Assembly: GCF_000685275.1 (NCBI RefSeq)
Contig: NZ_ARYK01000002.1
Span: 124,001 to 188,000 of the forward strand
DNA length: 64,000 bases
From: Hyphomonas johnsonii MHS-2
GTDB taxonomy: Bacteria; Pseudomonadota; Alphaproteobacteria; Caulobacterales; Hyphomonadaceae
Direction of reading: 5' to 3'
Positions 29,306-38,757 of the stretch are shown piece by piece; position 1 is the stretch's first letter; every line of letters begins with the position of its first letter. Under the pieces are notes generated by a model. It had not been told where the DNA came from. It saw only the letters and a list, made by a program, of their open reading frames with translations, and ran no database searches. The translations under genes were made by a program, and so were the position numbers.

Positions 29306-29397
29306 TGGTAACTCCTCATTCTGGCGTGTAGGATACCGCCGTACGTTTCAAACATTAAGCAAATACAGCCTGTTTCAGGAAGGTCCAGAGCGTCTCA

Positions 29398-30201
29398 ATG
29401 CCCGCCCCCACGTCAAGCCAAGCCCTTCAGGCCCTGACAGAGTGGTGGCAGGATATGGGTGTGGAAGTCGATTCAGCCCGTGTCGACGCGGTGATGCGGG
29501 CGGAAGCCGCGTCCCGCAAGGCGCCGGACAATCGAAGCGACCCTGCCAAATCGACGCCCCGGCCCCCTCAACGGCGCGGACGGGCTCCAGTCGACTGGAC
29601 CGAAGAAGCCAGGAAAGCCGCAGCCGCCAGCGAATCGCTTGAGGCACTCAAGACGGCCATCGAGGCGTTCGAAGGCTGCCCGCTGAAAGCCTCATGCGAA
29701 CACTCTGTCGTTTTCGACGGCGTTCAGGGCGCCGACCTGATGGTCATCGGCGAAGGCCCGGGCGCCGAAGAGGACCGGCGCGGCCTGCCCTTTGTCGGCA
29801 AGGCCGGGCAGCTTCTGGACCGCATGCTCGCCGCGATCAATCGCTCGCGCACCGAGAACACCTTCATCACCAATGTGAACTACTGGCGTACGCCGAGTAA
29901 CCGGAACCCGGACGCTGAAGAGCTCGATGTCTGCCGGCCGTTTGTCGAACGCATGATCGTTCTCGGAAAGCCAAAGCTCATCATCGCCGCGGGCGGTGTC
30001 CCCGCCAAGGCATTGCTCGGCACAAGTGCGGGAATCATGAAACTGCGCGGTACCGAACATGTTTTCGAAGCGCAGGACGGAACCAGCATCCCGCTGATCC
30101 CGATCCTTCACCCGGCCTACCTGCTGCGCCGCCCCCAGGACAAAAGCAGGGCGTGGCGTGACTTGCTGCTGGTGGAGCAGCGGCTGAACGAACTCGGCTG
30201 A
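29398..30201 (+). CDS. Uracil-DNA glycosylase, family 4-like
   Basis: A 267-residue protein. The first ~90 residues are a poorly conserved Pro/Arg/Ala region; the UDG fold starts near 108. Motif 1 is GEGPGAEED (118-126) and motif 2 is HPAYLL. It removes uracil from DNA for base excision repair. Family 4 enzymes usually carry a 4Fe-4S cluster on four Cys; in the likely ligand region only Cys94, Cys100 and Cys179 are seen and the CXXC spacing is absent, so the cluster may be missing. It is divergent from ETF-QO by 92 bp. Confidence 0.88.
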   Translation: MPAPTSSQALQALTEWWQDMGVEVDSARVDAVMRAEAASRKAPDNRSDPAKSTPRPPQRRGRAPVDWTEEARKAAAASESLEALKTAIEAFEGCPLKASCEHSVVFDGVQGADLMVIGEGPGAEEDRRGLPFVGKAGQLLDRMLAAINRSRTENTFITNVNYWRTPSNRNPDAEELDVCRPFVERMIVLGKPKLIIAAGGVPAKALLGTSAGIMKLRGTEHVFEAQDGTSIPLIPILHPAYLLRRPQDKSRAWRDLLLVEQRLNELG

Positions 30202-30678
30202 CTATTCCTCCAGTTCGGCTTCGGCCTTGGCGTCAACCAGACTGCGTTCCTTTTTCTTGCGCGTGTCGAACGTCGCGGCGATCTCGCCCGACGAATCCGC
30301 CCCCAGAACCTTGCGCGCCGTTTCGAAAATCTCGTTCTCTTCTTCGTCGATATGGTGCTCGTAGCGGTCGCGCATCGTCTTGAACCGAGCCAGCCAGCCC
30401 GGCGAACTGAAGTCCATGCCTTCGATGTCCTGGATCATCTCGTCGACTTCGTGGTGCTCCGAAACCGAGTGGCGGGCCTTGGGCTGGCCCTTGGAGTTCT
30501 CCATCAGGGGCGCGTAGAAAGCCTCTTCCTCGGCCGCCGCGTGCGCACCGATATCGTAATAGAATGTCGTCCAGAGCTCCCGCCGCATATCGCTGTCGCC
30601 GGACGTTTCAGCGAGGCGGGCGAGCAGGTCGCGCTGGCGGTCATGGTCGGATTTCAGGCGGTCGTAGATCGTGGTCAT
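30202..30678 (-). CDS. Hemerythrin HHE cation-binding domain protein
   Basis: A 158-residue four-helix protein with candidate iron ligands in the N-terminal LKSDHDRQRDLL, GAHAAAEEEAFY, SEHHEVDEMI and YEHHIDEEENEIF. Such proteins bind a di-iron site and are linked to oxygen, NO or stress responses. The charged Lys/Glu tail is not part of the domain. The ATG at 30678 (MTTIYDRL) is chosen since AAGGAAG lies 6 nt upstream; the ATG two codons earlier is too close to it. It converges on the UDG gene with no gap. Confidence 0.88.
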   Translation of the reverse strand: MTTIYDRLKSDHDRQRDLLARLAETSGDSDMRRELWTTFYYDIGAHAAAEEEAFYAPLMENSKGQPKARHSVSEHHEVDEMIQDIEGMDFSSPGWLARFKTMRDRYEHHIDEEENEIFETARKVLGADSSGEIAATFDTRKKKERSLVDAKAEAELEE

Positions 30679-30768
30679 GTGCATCTTCCTTGTTCATTGA
30701 GCCTGAATCCGGAACGCGGATGCCCGGCGGGAGTTCCTGAGACCACACGCGCCTGCTAGGAAATTTTC

Positions 30769-31452
30769 ATGCCTGCCCCCCTGTCGATCATCATTCCCAC
30801 ATTGAACGCCGCGCACGAGCTGCCGCTCTGCCTCGAAAGCCTGATGCCGGGCCTCGAATCCGGCCTGATCCGCGAGGTCGTCGTGTCCGACGGCTATTCG
30901 GACGACAGGACAGGCGAGATTGCCGAGGCGGCGGGCGCGACTGTCATCACTGCCGCCAAGGGCCGGGGCCGCCAGCTGATTGCCGGTGCCGAAGCCGCAC
31001 GCGGCGACTGGTTGCTGTTCCTGCATGCCGACACCGCACTGTCGCGGGAATGGGCCGAGCGGGTCGCAGACCACATCCGCGACCGCCCCGGCAAGGCCGG
31101 CGTGTTCCGCCTGAAATACCGCTCGGACGCCAAAGGTGCCCGGTGGCTCGAAAGCCGTGCCAACCGCCGCGCGCAATGGCTCGGCCTGCCCTATGGCGAC
31201 CAGGGGCTGCTGATGTCACGCACGTTATATGATGAGGTCGGCGGCTTTGCTGACGTGCGCCTCATGGAAGACGTGATGATCGTCCGCGCCATCGGGAAGC
31301 AGCGCCTTGCATTCCTCGACGCTGACGCGCGCACATCCGCCGCCAAGTATGAGCGCGACGGCTGGCGCAAGCGAGCCTGGAAGAATGGCTGGATTCTCGC
31401 CCGCTTCCTGCTCGGCACGAGTCCGGAAAAGCTGGCCAAGGACTATACCTAG
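30769..31452 (+). CDS. Family 2 glycosyltransferase, TIGR04283 type
   Basis: A 227-residue GT-A enzyme with SIIIPTLNAAHELPLCLESL at the start (core IIPTLNAA) and the DXD-like VVSDGYSDDRTGEIA. The length and LLFLHADTALS, GLLMSRTLYDEVGGF motifs fit TIGR04283, annotated as arsenosugar-biosynthesis type where arsM-like genes are nearby. No such gene is here, so the substrate is open. A TIGR04282-type partner lies 0.6 kb downstream. AGGAAA precedes the ATG. Confidence 0.85.
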   Translation: MPAPLSIIIPTLNAAHELPLCLESLMPGLESGLIREVVVSDGYSDDRTGEIAEAAGATVITAAKGRGRQLIAGAEAARGDWLLFLHADTALSREWAERVADHIRDRPGKAGVFRLKYRSDAKGARWLESRANRRAQWLGLPYGDQGLLMSRTLYDEVGGFADVRLMEDVMIVRAIGKQRLAFLDADARTSAAKYERDGWRKRAWKNGWILARFLLGTSPEKLAKDYT

Positions 31453-31985
31453 TTGTCTTGCCAGAATTCCGCCGTTTCAAAATCGTCACCATGTTGCGCA
31501 ACGAGATAGGCCTTGAAGGCGTCCAGATCCGTCACGCGGCACGCGTATTTGTCGACCCGCACCAAAGCGTACTGCTCCAGCGTCTCGTCGGACGCCTCGG
31601 CGCAATCCGGCATGGCGAATTCATAGGTGGGAATGTCGCCGCCGGCGGTCATCCGCACGTGCGCGACAAGGTAGTTGTAGGTGACGTCCGGCTCGTCCAG
31701 GTTTTCGGCTTCTGCGAGGTAGACCGGATTGGGTCCGTCCGCCACGAGACGCTGGAAACGCACATTCATCGGCTTTTCATCGTCCTCGCCCTCGGGTGGC
31801 GATATCTCGTACACGCCATCCGCGTCCGCCTGCACGGTCCGGCAATCGTCCTCGAGACACAAGATGACGCTGGCGTGAGGCAATGTGACTTGCGCGCTGG
31901 GCGGGATCAGCGGCACTTCGCTGTAGAAGCAGGCTGTCAGGGACACCAAGCCCAGCACAGCGGCGACAAGTCGATGCGGTCTCAT
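31449..31985 (-). CDS. Hypothetical lipoprotein
   Basis: A 178-residue protein with a lipoprotein signal peptide (SLTAC, Cys19). The mature part is acidic, with paired cysteines (CLEDDC near 43-48; two more near 127 and 149) that may form disulfides. I recognise no domain. It is convergent with the TIGR04283 glycosyltransferase, the two stop codons overlapping by 4 bp, and is divergent from the TIGR04282-type gene. Confidence 0.75.
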   Translation of the reverse strand: MRPHRLVAAVLGLVSLTACFYSEVPLIPPSAQVTLPHASVILCLEDDCRTVQADADGVYEISPPEGEDDEKPMNVRFQRLVADGPNPVYLAEAENLDEPDVTYNYLVAHVRMTAGGDIPTYEFAMPDCAEASDETLEQYALVRVDKYACRVTDLDAFKAYLVAQHGDDFETAEFWQDN

Positions 31986-32050
31986 GATATGCCTCTCCCG
32001 TGTTTGATCAGCAGCTTTCCTCAGCTTGAGGACAAAAGTAAGGCCAAGGG

Positions 32051-32662
32051 ATGACGAAACCCACCGTCCTCATCTACGCCAAGCCGCCCCGGATGGGGCT
32101 TGCCAAGACCCGCCTCGCCCGCGGACTGGGCCCCACCGAAGCCCGGCGTATCGCTCACTTCACCCTGTCGCGCACCATGCGCGCCGCGCTGCGCGGCCCC
32201 TGGCACGTCCGGCTTTATGCCGCCCCGGACACGGCGCTCACGGGCACGCTCGGCGGCCTTTGGCCACCCAGCCTGGAACGCCGCAGCCAGGGCCAGGGCG
32301 GGCTGACCGAACGGCTTGAGCGGGGATTGCGCGAAGCCGCGCCTGGCCCGGTCCTGTTCATTGGCGCCGACGCGCCGGACCTCAGCACCGGCCTGCTGCG
32401 CGCCGCCGTCGTCGCGCTCCGGCGGCACGACGCTGTCTTCGGACCGGCGCGGGATGGTGGCTTCTGGCTGTTCGGCCTGAACAAGGGGGCCCAAACGCGG
32501 TCTCCTTTCCGAGGGGTTCGCTGGTCGGGACCGCACGCGATGAATGACGTTCGCAACCGCCTGCCTCGGCAGGCGCGCGTCGCGACCCTTCGCGAATTGA
32601 TCGATGTCGACGAAGCTGATGACTGGCGCGACTGGTGCGCTGACCGGTCTTTCGCGATCTGA
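32051..32662 (+). CDS. TIGR04282-type nucleotidyl/glycosyltransferase (DUF2064)
   Basis: A 203-residue protein with the family start LIYAKPPRMGLAKTRLARG, the IGADAPDLS motif (DXD equivalent) and FGPARDGGFWLFGL. It usually pairs with the TIGR04283 glycosyltransferase, as here (30769), although a lipoprotein gene on the other strand separates them. The biochemical role is unproven; the arsenosugar label rests on other genomes. Confidence 0.83.
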   Translation: MTKPTVLIYAKPPRMGLAKTRLARGLGPTEARRIAHFTLSRTMRAALRGPWHVRLYAAPDTALTGTLGGLWPPSLERRSQGQGGLTERLERGLREAAPGPVLFIGADAPDLSTGLLRAAVVALRRHDAVFGPARDGGFWLFGLNKGAQTRSPFRGVRWSGPHAMNDVRNRLPRQARVATLRELIDVDEADDWRDWCADRSFAI

Positions 32663-32732
32663 TCTATGTTATCGCACGTATACCTGAAACGCAGTCGAAC
32701 ACGCGTGTTCAATTTCACCTCGGGGGACAGTC

Positions 32733-33137
32733 ATGCATCGCCTAATTTACATCAGCGCAGCCGCAGAATCGATGCTCGCCACGGACATCGTGGATATCAT
32801 GACCGTGGCGAATGCCCGGAATGCCGAAAACGATATTACCGGACTTCTGATCTACAATGGCCTGAACTTCCTGCAGGTCCTTGAAGGTGCCCAGGACAGG
32901 GTCGACCGCCTGTTTTCCAATATTCGTGCCGACCAGCGTCATGTGTCAGTTGTCCCGGTCGTCTCCGAAGCCGCAGACGCGCGCATTTTCGGGCAATGGT
33001 CCATGTGCCTCAAGGTCGCCAGCGCGGCCCGGGTCAGCGCGGATGCGCGGGCGAGCGATTTCAGCGAATTCCTGTCCCTCGACATGCCGGAACACATTCG
33101 TCTGATCCTGGGCAATTTTCACACGCTGAAAGGCTGA
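32733..33137 (+). CDS. BLUF-domain blue-light sensor, stand-alone
   Basis: A 134-residue protein that is essentially one BLUF domain. The photochemical residues are in place: Tyr6, Asn30, Gln48 and Trp89/Met91 (FGQWSMC). BLUF domains bind FAD and switch a Tyr-Gln hydrogen-bond network in blue light. There is no output domain, so it would signal through a partner protein. The C-terminal ~40 residues form the usual capping helices. GGGGGA precedes the ATG. Confidence 0.9.
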   Translation: MHRLIYISAAAESMLATDIVDIMTVANARNAENDITGLLIYNGLNFLQVLEGAQDRVDRLFSNIRADQRHVSVVPVVSEAADARIFGQWSMCLKVASAARVSADARASDFSEFLSLDMPEHIRLILGNFHTLKG

Positions 33138-33182
33138 CGCCGGGAAAGTCATCCACAGTTTGCGGTCGCAAACCTCAATATT

Positions 33183-33197
33183 GTTCTTGTTTTGTTC
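33183..33197. promoter_or_regulatory. LexA (SOS) box
   Basis: GTTC-TTGTTTT-GTTC matches the alphaproteobacterial LexA direct repeat GTTC-N7-GTTC exactly. It lies 26 bp before the preferred start of the radical SAM gene, placing that gene under SOS control. A DnaA-box-like TCATCCACA lies ~30 bp further upstream. Confidence 0.75.
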
Positions 33198-33223
33198 TTT
33201 TCCTTATGGGCACATTGCCCGGC

Positions 33224-34357
33224 ATGAGGACAGGACAGAAACTGAAGCCCAAGGGGCGGGTCACCCTGATCGAGGCACGGGCCGCAGCCGAACGGGCAGA
33301 GCAACGTGGCCGCGGCGCCATCTCGAACCAGACCGGACGGTTCGAGCCGGAAACCCGCCATGAATTCGACGATGGATGGGACAGTATCGAGGCGCCGGCC
33401 GACCGGATCGACACAACCCTGACCCGGGAAACCGCCCGCACGATCATCACCTTCAACAAGTCGCCTGACATTTCCTTTGACAGGTCGATCAATCCCTACC
33501 GGGGGTGCGAGCATGGTTGTATCTACTGCTTTGCCCGGCCCAGCCATGCCTATGGCGGCCTGTCGGCGGGGCTCGATTTCGAAAGCAGGCTCTTCTTCAA
33601 GCCGAACGCGCCAGACCTGCTGAAACGGGAATTGTCAAAGCCAGGATACCGGCCACGGCCCATCGCCCTGGGGATGAATACCGACGCCTTCCAGCCCGTC
33701 GAGCGGGAGACCGGCCTCACGCGTGAACTGCTGAAAATCCTGGCCGAGCACCAGCATCCGGTCAGCCTGTTGACCAAATCCACCCTTATCCTGCGCGATA
33801 TCGACCTGATCGCCCCCATGGCAGCAAAGGGCCTCGTCAGGGTCGGCGTTTCGATCACGACACTCGACAGGTCACTCGCGCGCAAGATGGAACCCCGTGC
33901 CGCTACGCCATCGCGGCGGCTTGATACCATCCGGTCGCTGTCCGACGCCGGCATACCGGTAACGGTGATGATGGCGCCGATCATCCCCGCGCTGACCGAT
34001 CACGAAATCGAGTCGCTGCTTGAAGCCGCCGCCGCGCACGGCGCCACCGGGGCCGGCTATGTCGTTCTGCGCCTGCCTTTCGAGATCAAGGACCTGTTCC
34101 ACGAATGGCTTGCCCAGCATGTGCCCGACCGGGCCGCCAGGGTGATCAACACGCTCCGCGAAATGCGCGGCGGGAAGGACTATGACGCGCGCTGGTTCGA
34201 GCGGGGCAGCGGACATGGGCCAATCGCTCAACTGATCCGCCAGCGATTCCTGCGCGAGAGAAGACGGCTGGGCATCGACGCGCCGCGGCTGGCCCTGAGG
34301 ACAGACCTGTTTTGTCCACCCGTGCGGCCCGATCAACAGCTTTCACTCGGCTTCTGA
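33224..34357 (+). CDS. PA0069-family radical SAM protein (SplB-like)
   Basis: A 377-residue protein with radical SAM cluster cysteines 95, 99 and 102 (RGCEHGCIYC), then FARPSHAYGGLSAGLDFESR (core PSHAYGG) typical of the PA0069/Rv2578c family. These resemble spore photoproduct lyase, but substrates are unknown. A consensus LexA box sits just upstream, supporting a DNA-damage role. Two starts are possible, ATG 33206 and ATG 33224; the former is only 8 nt from the LexA box, so 33224 is preferred. Confidence 0.88.
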   Translation: MRTGQKLKPKGRVTLIEARAAAERAEQRGRGAISNQTGRFEPETRHEFDDGWDSIEAPADRIDTTLTRETARTIITFNKSPDISFDRSINPYRGCEHGCIYCFARPSHAYGGLSAGLDFESRLFFKPNAPDLLKRELSKPGYRPRPIALGMNTDAFQPVERETGLTRELLKILAEHQHPVSLLTKSTLILRDIDLIAPMAAKGLVRVGVSITTLDRSLARKMEPRAATPSRRLDTIRSLSDAGIPVTVMMAPIIPALTDHEIESLLEAAAAHGATGAGYVVLRLPFEIKDLFHEWLAQHVPDRAARVINTLREMRGGKDYDARWFERGSGHGPIAQLIRQRFLRERRRLGIDAPRLALRTDLFCPPVRPDQQLSLGF

Positions 34358-34384
34358 CAGGAAATCCACGCGATCTTCATATAT

Positions 34385-34405
34385 TTGTCCACAGGGTTAT
34401 CCACA
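34385..34405. promoter_or_regulatory. Tandem DnaA-box-like sites upstream of ccrM
   Basis: TTATCCACA at 34397-34405 is a consensus DnaA box; TTGTCCACA at 34385-34393 differs at one position and is in phase 12 bp upstream. DnaA control of cell-cycle genes is known in Caulobacter, which makes this placement before ccrM notable. Confidence 0.55.
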
Positions 34406-34412
34406 GGCGAAC

Positions 34413-34501
34413 GAATCGGTTAGTTTCGTATCCGAAACGAATACGAGGTGCGCTGAATGCGGGCGGGTAACTTTATAGAAACCGGCGCCGTCCAGTGATT
34501 C
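34413..34501. promoter_or_regulatory. ccrM: ccrM promoter region: two GANTC sites and an inverted repeat
   Basis: GAATC at 34413-34417 and GATTC at 34497-34501 are CcrM target sites, the second 41 bp before the ccrM ATG. Between them GTTTCG-TATC-CGAAAC (34423-34438) is a perfect 6-bp inverted repeat. Caulobacter ccrM also has two GANTC sites in its promoter, and methylation there lowers transcription; the same feedback is inferred here. Confidence 0.6.
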
Positions 34502-34509
34502 GTGCCTGA

Positions 34510-36665
<2,156 letters not shown>

Positions 36666-36708
36666 TCTCGCCTTTTCCTTGCCGTGAAGCCGTGCTTTCT
36701 CTTGGTGA

Positions 36709-37269
36709 ATGGTGACAAGATCAAGCCTCGACCCCATCGAAGAAGCCCGCGCCCGTGTGCGCCTGCGGTATATGCGTGCCCGAAAGGTGCACCCTGGCAT
36801 GCCGCAGATCGGCCTCGCCGCGGAACGCCTTGGCCGCAAGGCCGGAGCCAAGAAGTTGCCAGCCGTACAGGTTCTGCAGCGGCGCTGGCGCGAGATCGCC
36901 GGGGACAAGCTCTACCAGTTCTGCCGGCCCGAAAAGATCACGGGCGGCAAGGATGGCCGAGTCCTGACGCTCAAGGTAATTCCACAGGCTGCGCCCATGG
37001 TTCAGCATCAGGTCGAGACGATTCGCCAGCGCGTATCGGTCGCGGCTGGCGGTGACATCGTGTCCATCCGCCTCGTCCAGGGTGCGCTGACATCGTCACA
37101 GCCCGCACCGGCCAGGCGCAAGGCCCGCAGCCTGACTGCCGCTGAACGCAAGGCCCTCGAGGCCGAATCAGCCCGTATTGAAGATGCAGGCCTGCGCGCC
37201 GCGATTGTTGCATTGGGCACAGCTGTGCTAACCGCCGGCATCCCGTCGACCGACACTGACCTCACCTGA
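36709..37269 (+). CDS. DUF721 protein, DciA-like DnaB helicase loader
   Basis: A 186-residue protein with the DUF721 core: VLQRRWREIAGDKLYQFCRP, then GRVLTLKV and a C-terminal helix APMVQHQVETIRQRV. DciA loads the replicative helicase in bacteria lacking DnaC/DnaI; alphaproteobacterial DUF721 members are thought to do the same. The extended Arg/Ala tail is not conserved. It is divergent from mutY and upstream of dsbA-dsbA-smc, a conserved alphaproteobacterial order. Confidence 0.8.
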   Translation: MVTRSSLDPIEEARARVRLRYMRARKVHPGMPQIGLAAERLGRKAGAKKLPAVQVLQRRWREIAGDKLYQFCRPEKITGGKDGRVLTLKVIPQAAPMVQHQVETIRQRVSVAAGGDIVSIRLVQGALTSSQPAPARRKARSLTAAERKALEAESARIEDAGLRAAIVALGTAVLTAGIPSTDTDLT

Positions 37270-37312
37270 GGGGCAGATCCGCCCCCCTGATTATCCATGA
37301 AGGTACTTGCAC

Positions 37313-37981
37313 ATGGCCACGTTTTTCCGTTCCGCAGCATTCACTTCGATGATTGCGCTCGCTGTTGTCGCCTGTGGCAATGCCAAGGGTGATGACGCAT
37401 CCGCACCAACACCCGCAACAGCCGCGACGGCTTCGGACCTGATCGGTCATGCGAAAGGCAGCGAAACAGCGCCGCTGACGGTGATCGAATATGCCTCTCC
37501 AACGTGTTCCCACTGCAAGCACTTCTACGACGATGTCATGCCGACCGTTGAAGAGAAATTCATCGCGACGGGCAAAGTGCGGTTCATTTTCCGCGAGTTC
37601 CCGCTCAACGACGTCGATGTCATCGGCTATTCGATCGCCAACTGCGCGGGCGAGGACAAATTCTTCGACGTGCTGGACGACCTGTTCGCGCACCAGGAAG
37701 ACGTGTTCGCCTCGTCCAAGGATGGCGCGCTCAAGAAATTGTTCCTGGAGATCGCTGCGCGCCACGGCATTGCTGACGAAACCGCCCTGGACGCCTGCAT
37801 CGCCGATCGCACGATCCGCCAGACAATTGCCGACACGATGTTGTCAGGTGAAGAGTTCGGTGTACGCGCGACCCCGACCTTTATCGTCAACGGCAAGGTC
37901 AAACCCGCCGATGTCGACGTTTCGACGGGCGAAGCCTTTGAAGCCTATCTGAACGGCCAGTTGGAAAACATTTCCAAATAG
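37313..37981 (+). CDS. DsbA-family thiol oxidoreductase, lipoprotein (copy 1)
   Basis: A 222-residue thioredoxin-fold protein with a lipoprotein signal (VVAC, Cys21), a Thr/Ala-rich linker and active site C65-S-H-C68, then the helical insert and the cis-Pro strand ATPTFIVNG. It would act in the periplasm, membrane-anchored, on protein disulfides. A second, related copy follows 95 bp downstream. The ATG at 37313 is favoured over TTG 37307. Confidence 0.9.
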   Translation: MATFFRSAAFTSMIALAVVACGNAKGDDASAPTPATAATASDLIGHAKGSETAPLTVIEYASPTCSHCKHFYDDVMPTVEEKFIATGKVRFIFREFPLNDVDVIGYSIANCAGEDKFFDVLDDLFAHQEDVFASSKDGALKKLFLEIAARHGIADETALDACIADRTIRQTIADTMLSGEEFGVRATPTFIVNGKVKPADVDVSTGEAFEAYLNGQLENISK

Positions 37982-38076
37982 CCCCTTCAAGTCTGGCGGG
38001 CCGCCCTCGCCTGCTCAGCGCCAGGCCGAATTAACGATTTGGCAACCAACACGACTCAATTCTTAACGCGAAGGTT

Positions 38077-38742
38077 ATGATGATGGAACGCACGTCTCGA
38101 GGTTACGCACTCGCCGCCATTTCAGCGGTAGCGCTTGTTGCCTGTGGCAATGACGGCGGCGCTGCTGCGACGACGTCTGCCACGGGAGACCCCGCCGCGA
38201 TTGGCCATGTGATCGGCTCGAGCGACGCGCCTGTCACAATCATAGAATACGCATCCCCGACCTGCCCTGCGTGCAAATACTTTCACGACACGGTGCTTCC
38301 CGAGATCCAGGAAAACTATATTTCCACGGGCAAGGTTCGCTTCGTGTACCGTGAATACCCGGTCCACGACATCGACGTTCCGGCCTACGCGCTCGCGCTG
38401 TGCGCGGGCGAGGACAAGTTCTTTCCCGTCATGGACGACCTGTTTGAGCACCAGTCGGGCATCACGGATGCGGCGCGCAATGGTGTGCTGCAGTCGGCGT
38501 TGATGGCAGTCGGCGAACGGCACGGCATCACGGGCAAGGATCAGTTCGACGCCTGCATGGCGGACAAGGACATTCGCACGCGGCTCGCCGACACATATGC
38601 TGTCGCCGAAAAAGACGGCATCGACAGCACGCCGACATTCATGTTCGACGGCCAAATTCACCGTTTTGAAGGCGACATCCGGTCAGTCGAGGGGTTTTCC
38701 GCCAAGCTCGACGAACTCCTTGCCAACGCTGCAGGACAATAA
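38077..38742 (+). CDS. DsbA-family thiol oxidoreductase, lipoprotein (copy 2)
   Basis: A 221-residue paralogue of the preceding gene with lipobox LVAC (Cys23), active site C63-P-A-C66 and cis-Pro DSTPTFMFDG. The dipeptide differs (PA versus SH), which should alter redox potential, so the two may specialise as oxidase and isomerase. It is followed 15 bp later by smc, a linkage common in alphaproteobacteria. GAAGG precedes the triple-ATG start. Confidence 0.9.
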   Translation: MMMERTSRGYALAAISAVALVACGNDGGAAATTSATGDPAAIGHVIGSSDAPVTIIEYASPTCPACKYFHDTVLPEIQENYISTGKVRFVYREYPVHDIDVPAYALALCAGEDKFFPVMDDLFEHQSGITDAARNGVLQSALMAVGERHGITGKDQFDACMADKDIRTRLADTYAVAEKDGIDSTPTFMFDGQIHRFEGDIRSVEGFSAKLDELLANAAGQ

Positions 38743-38757
38743 AGACATGAGGCTGGC

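Noticed and set aside
38064..38079. TTAACGCGAAGGTTAT as a CtrA box before dsbA copy 2
   Set aside because: Spacer of 8 and an imperfect second half-site.
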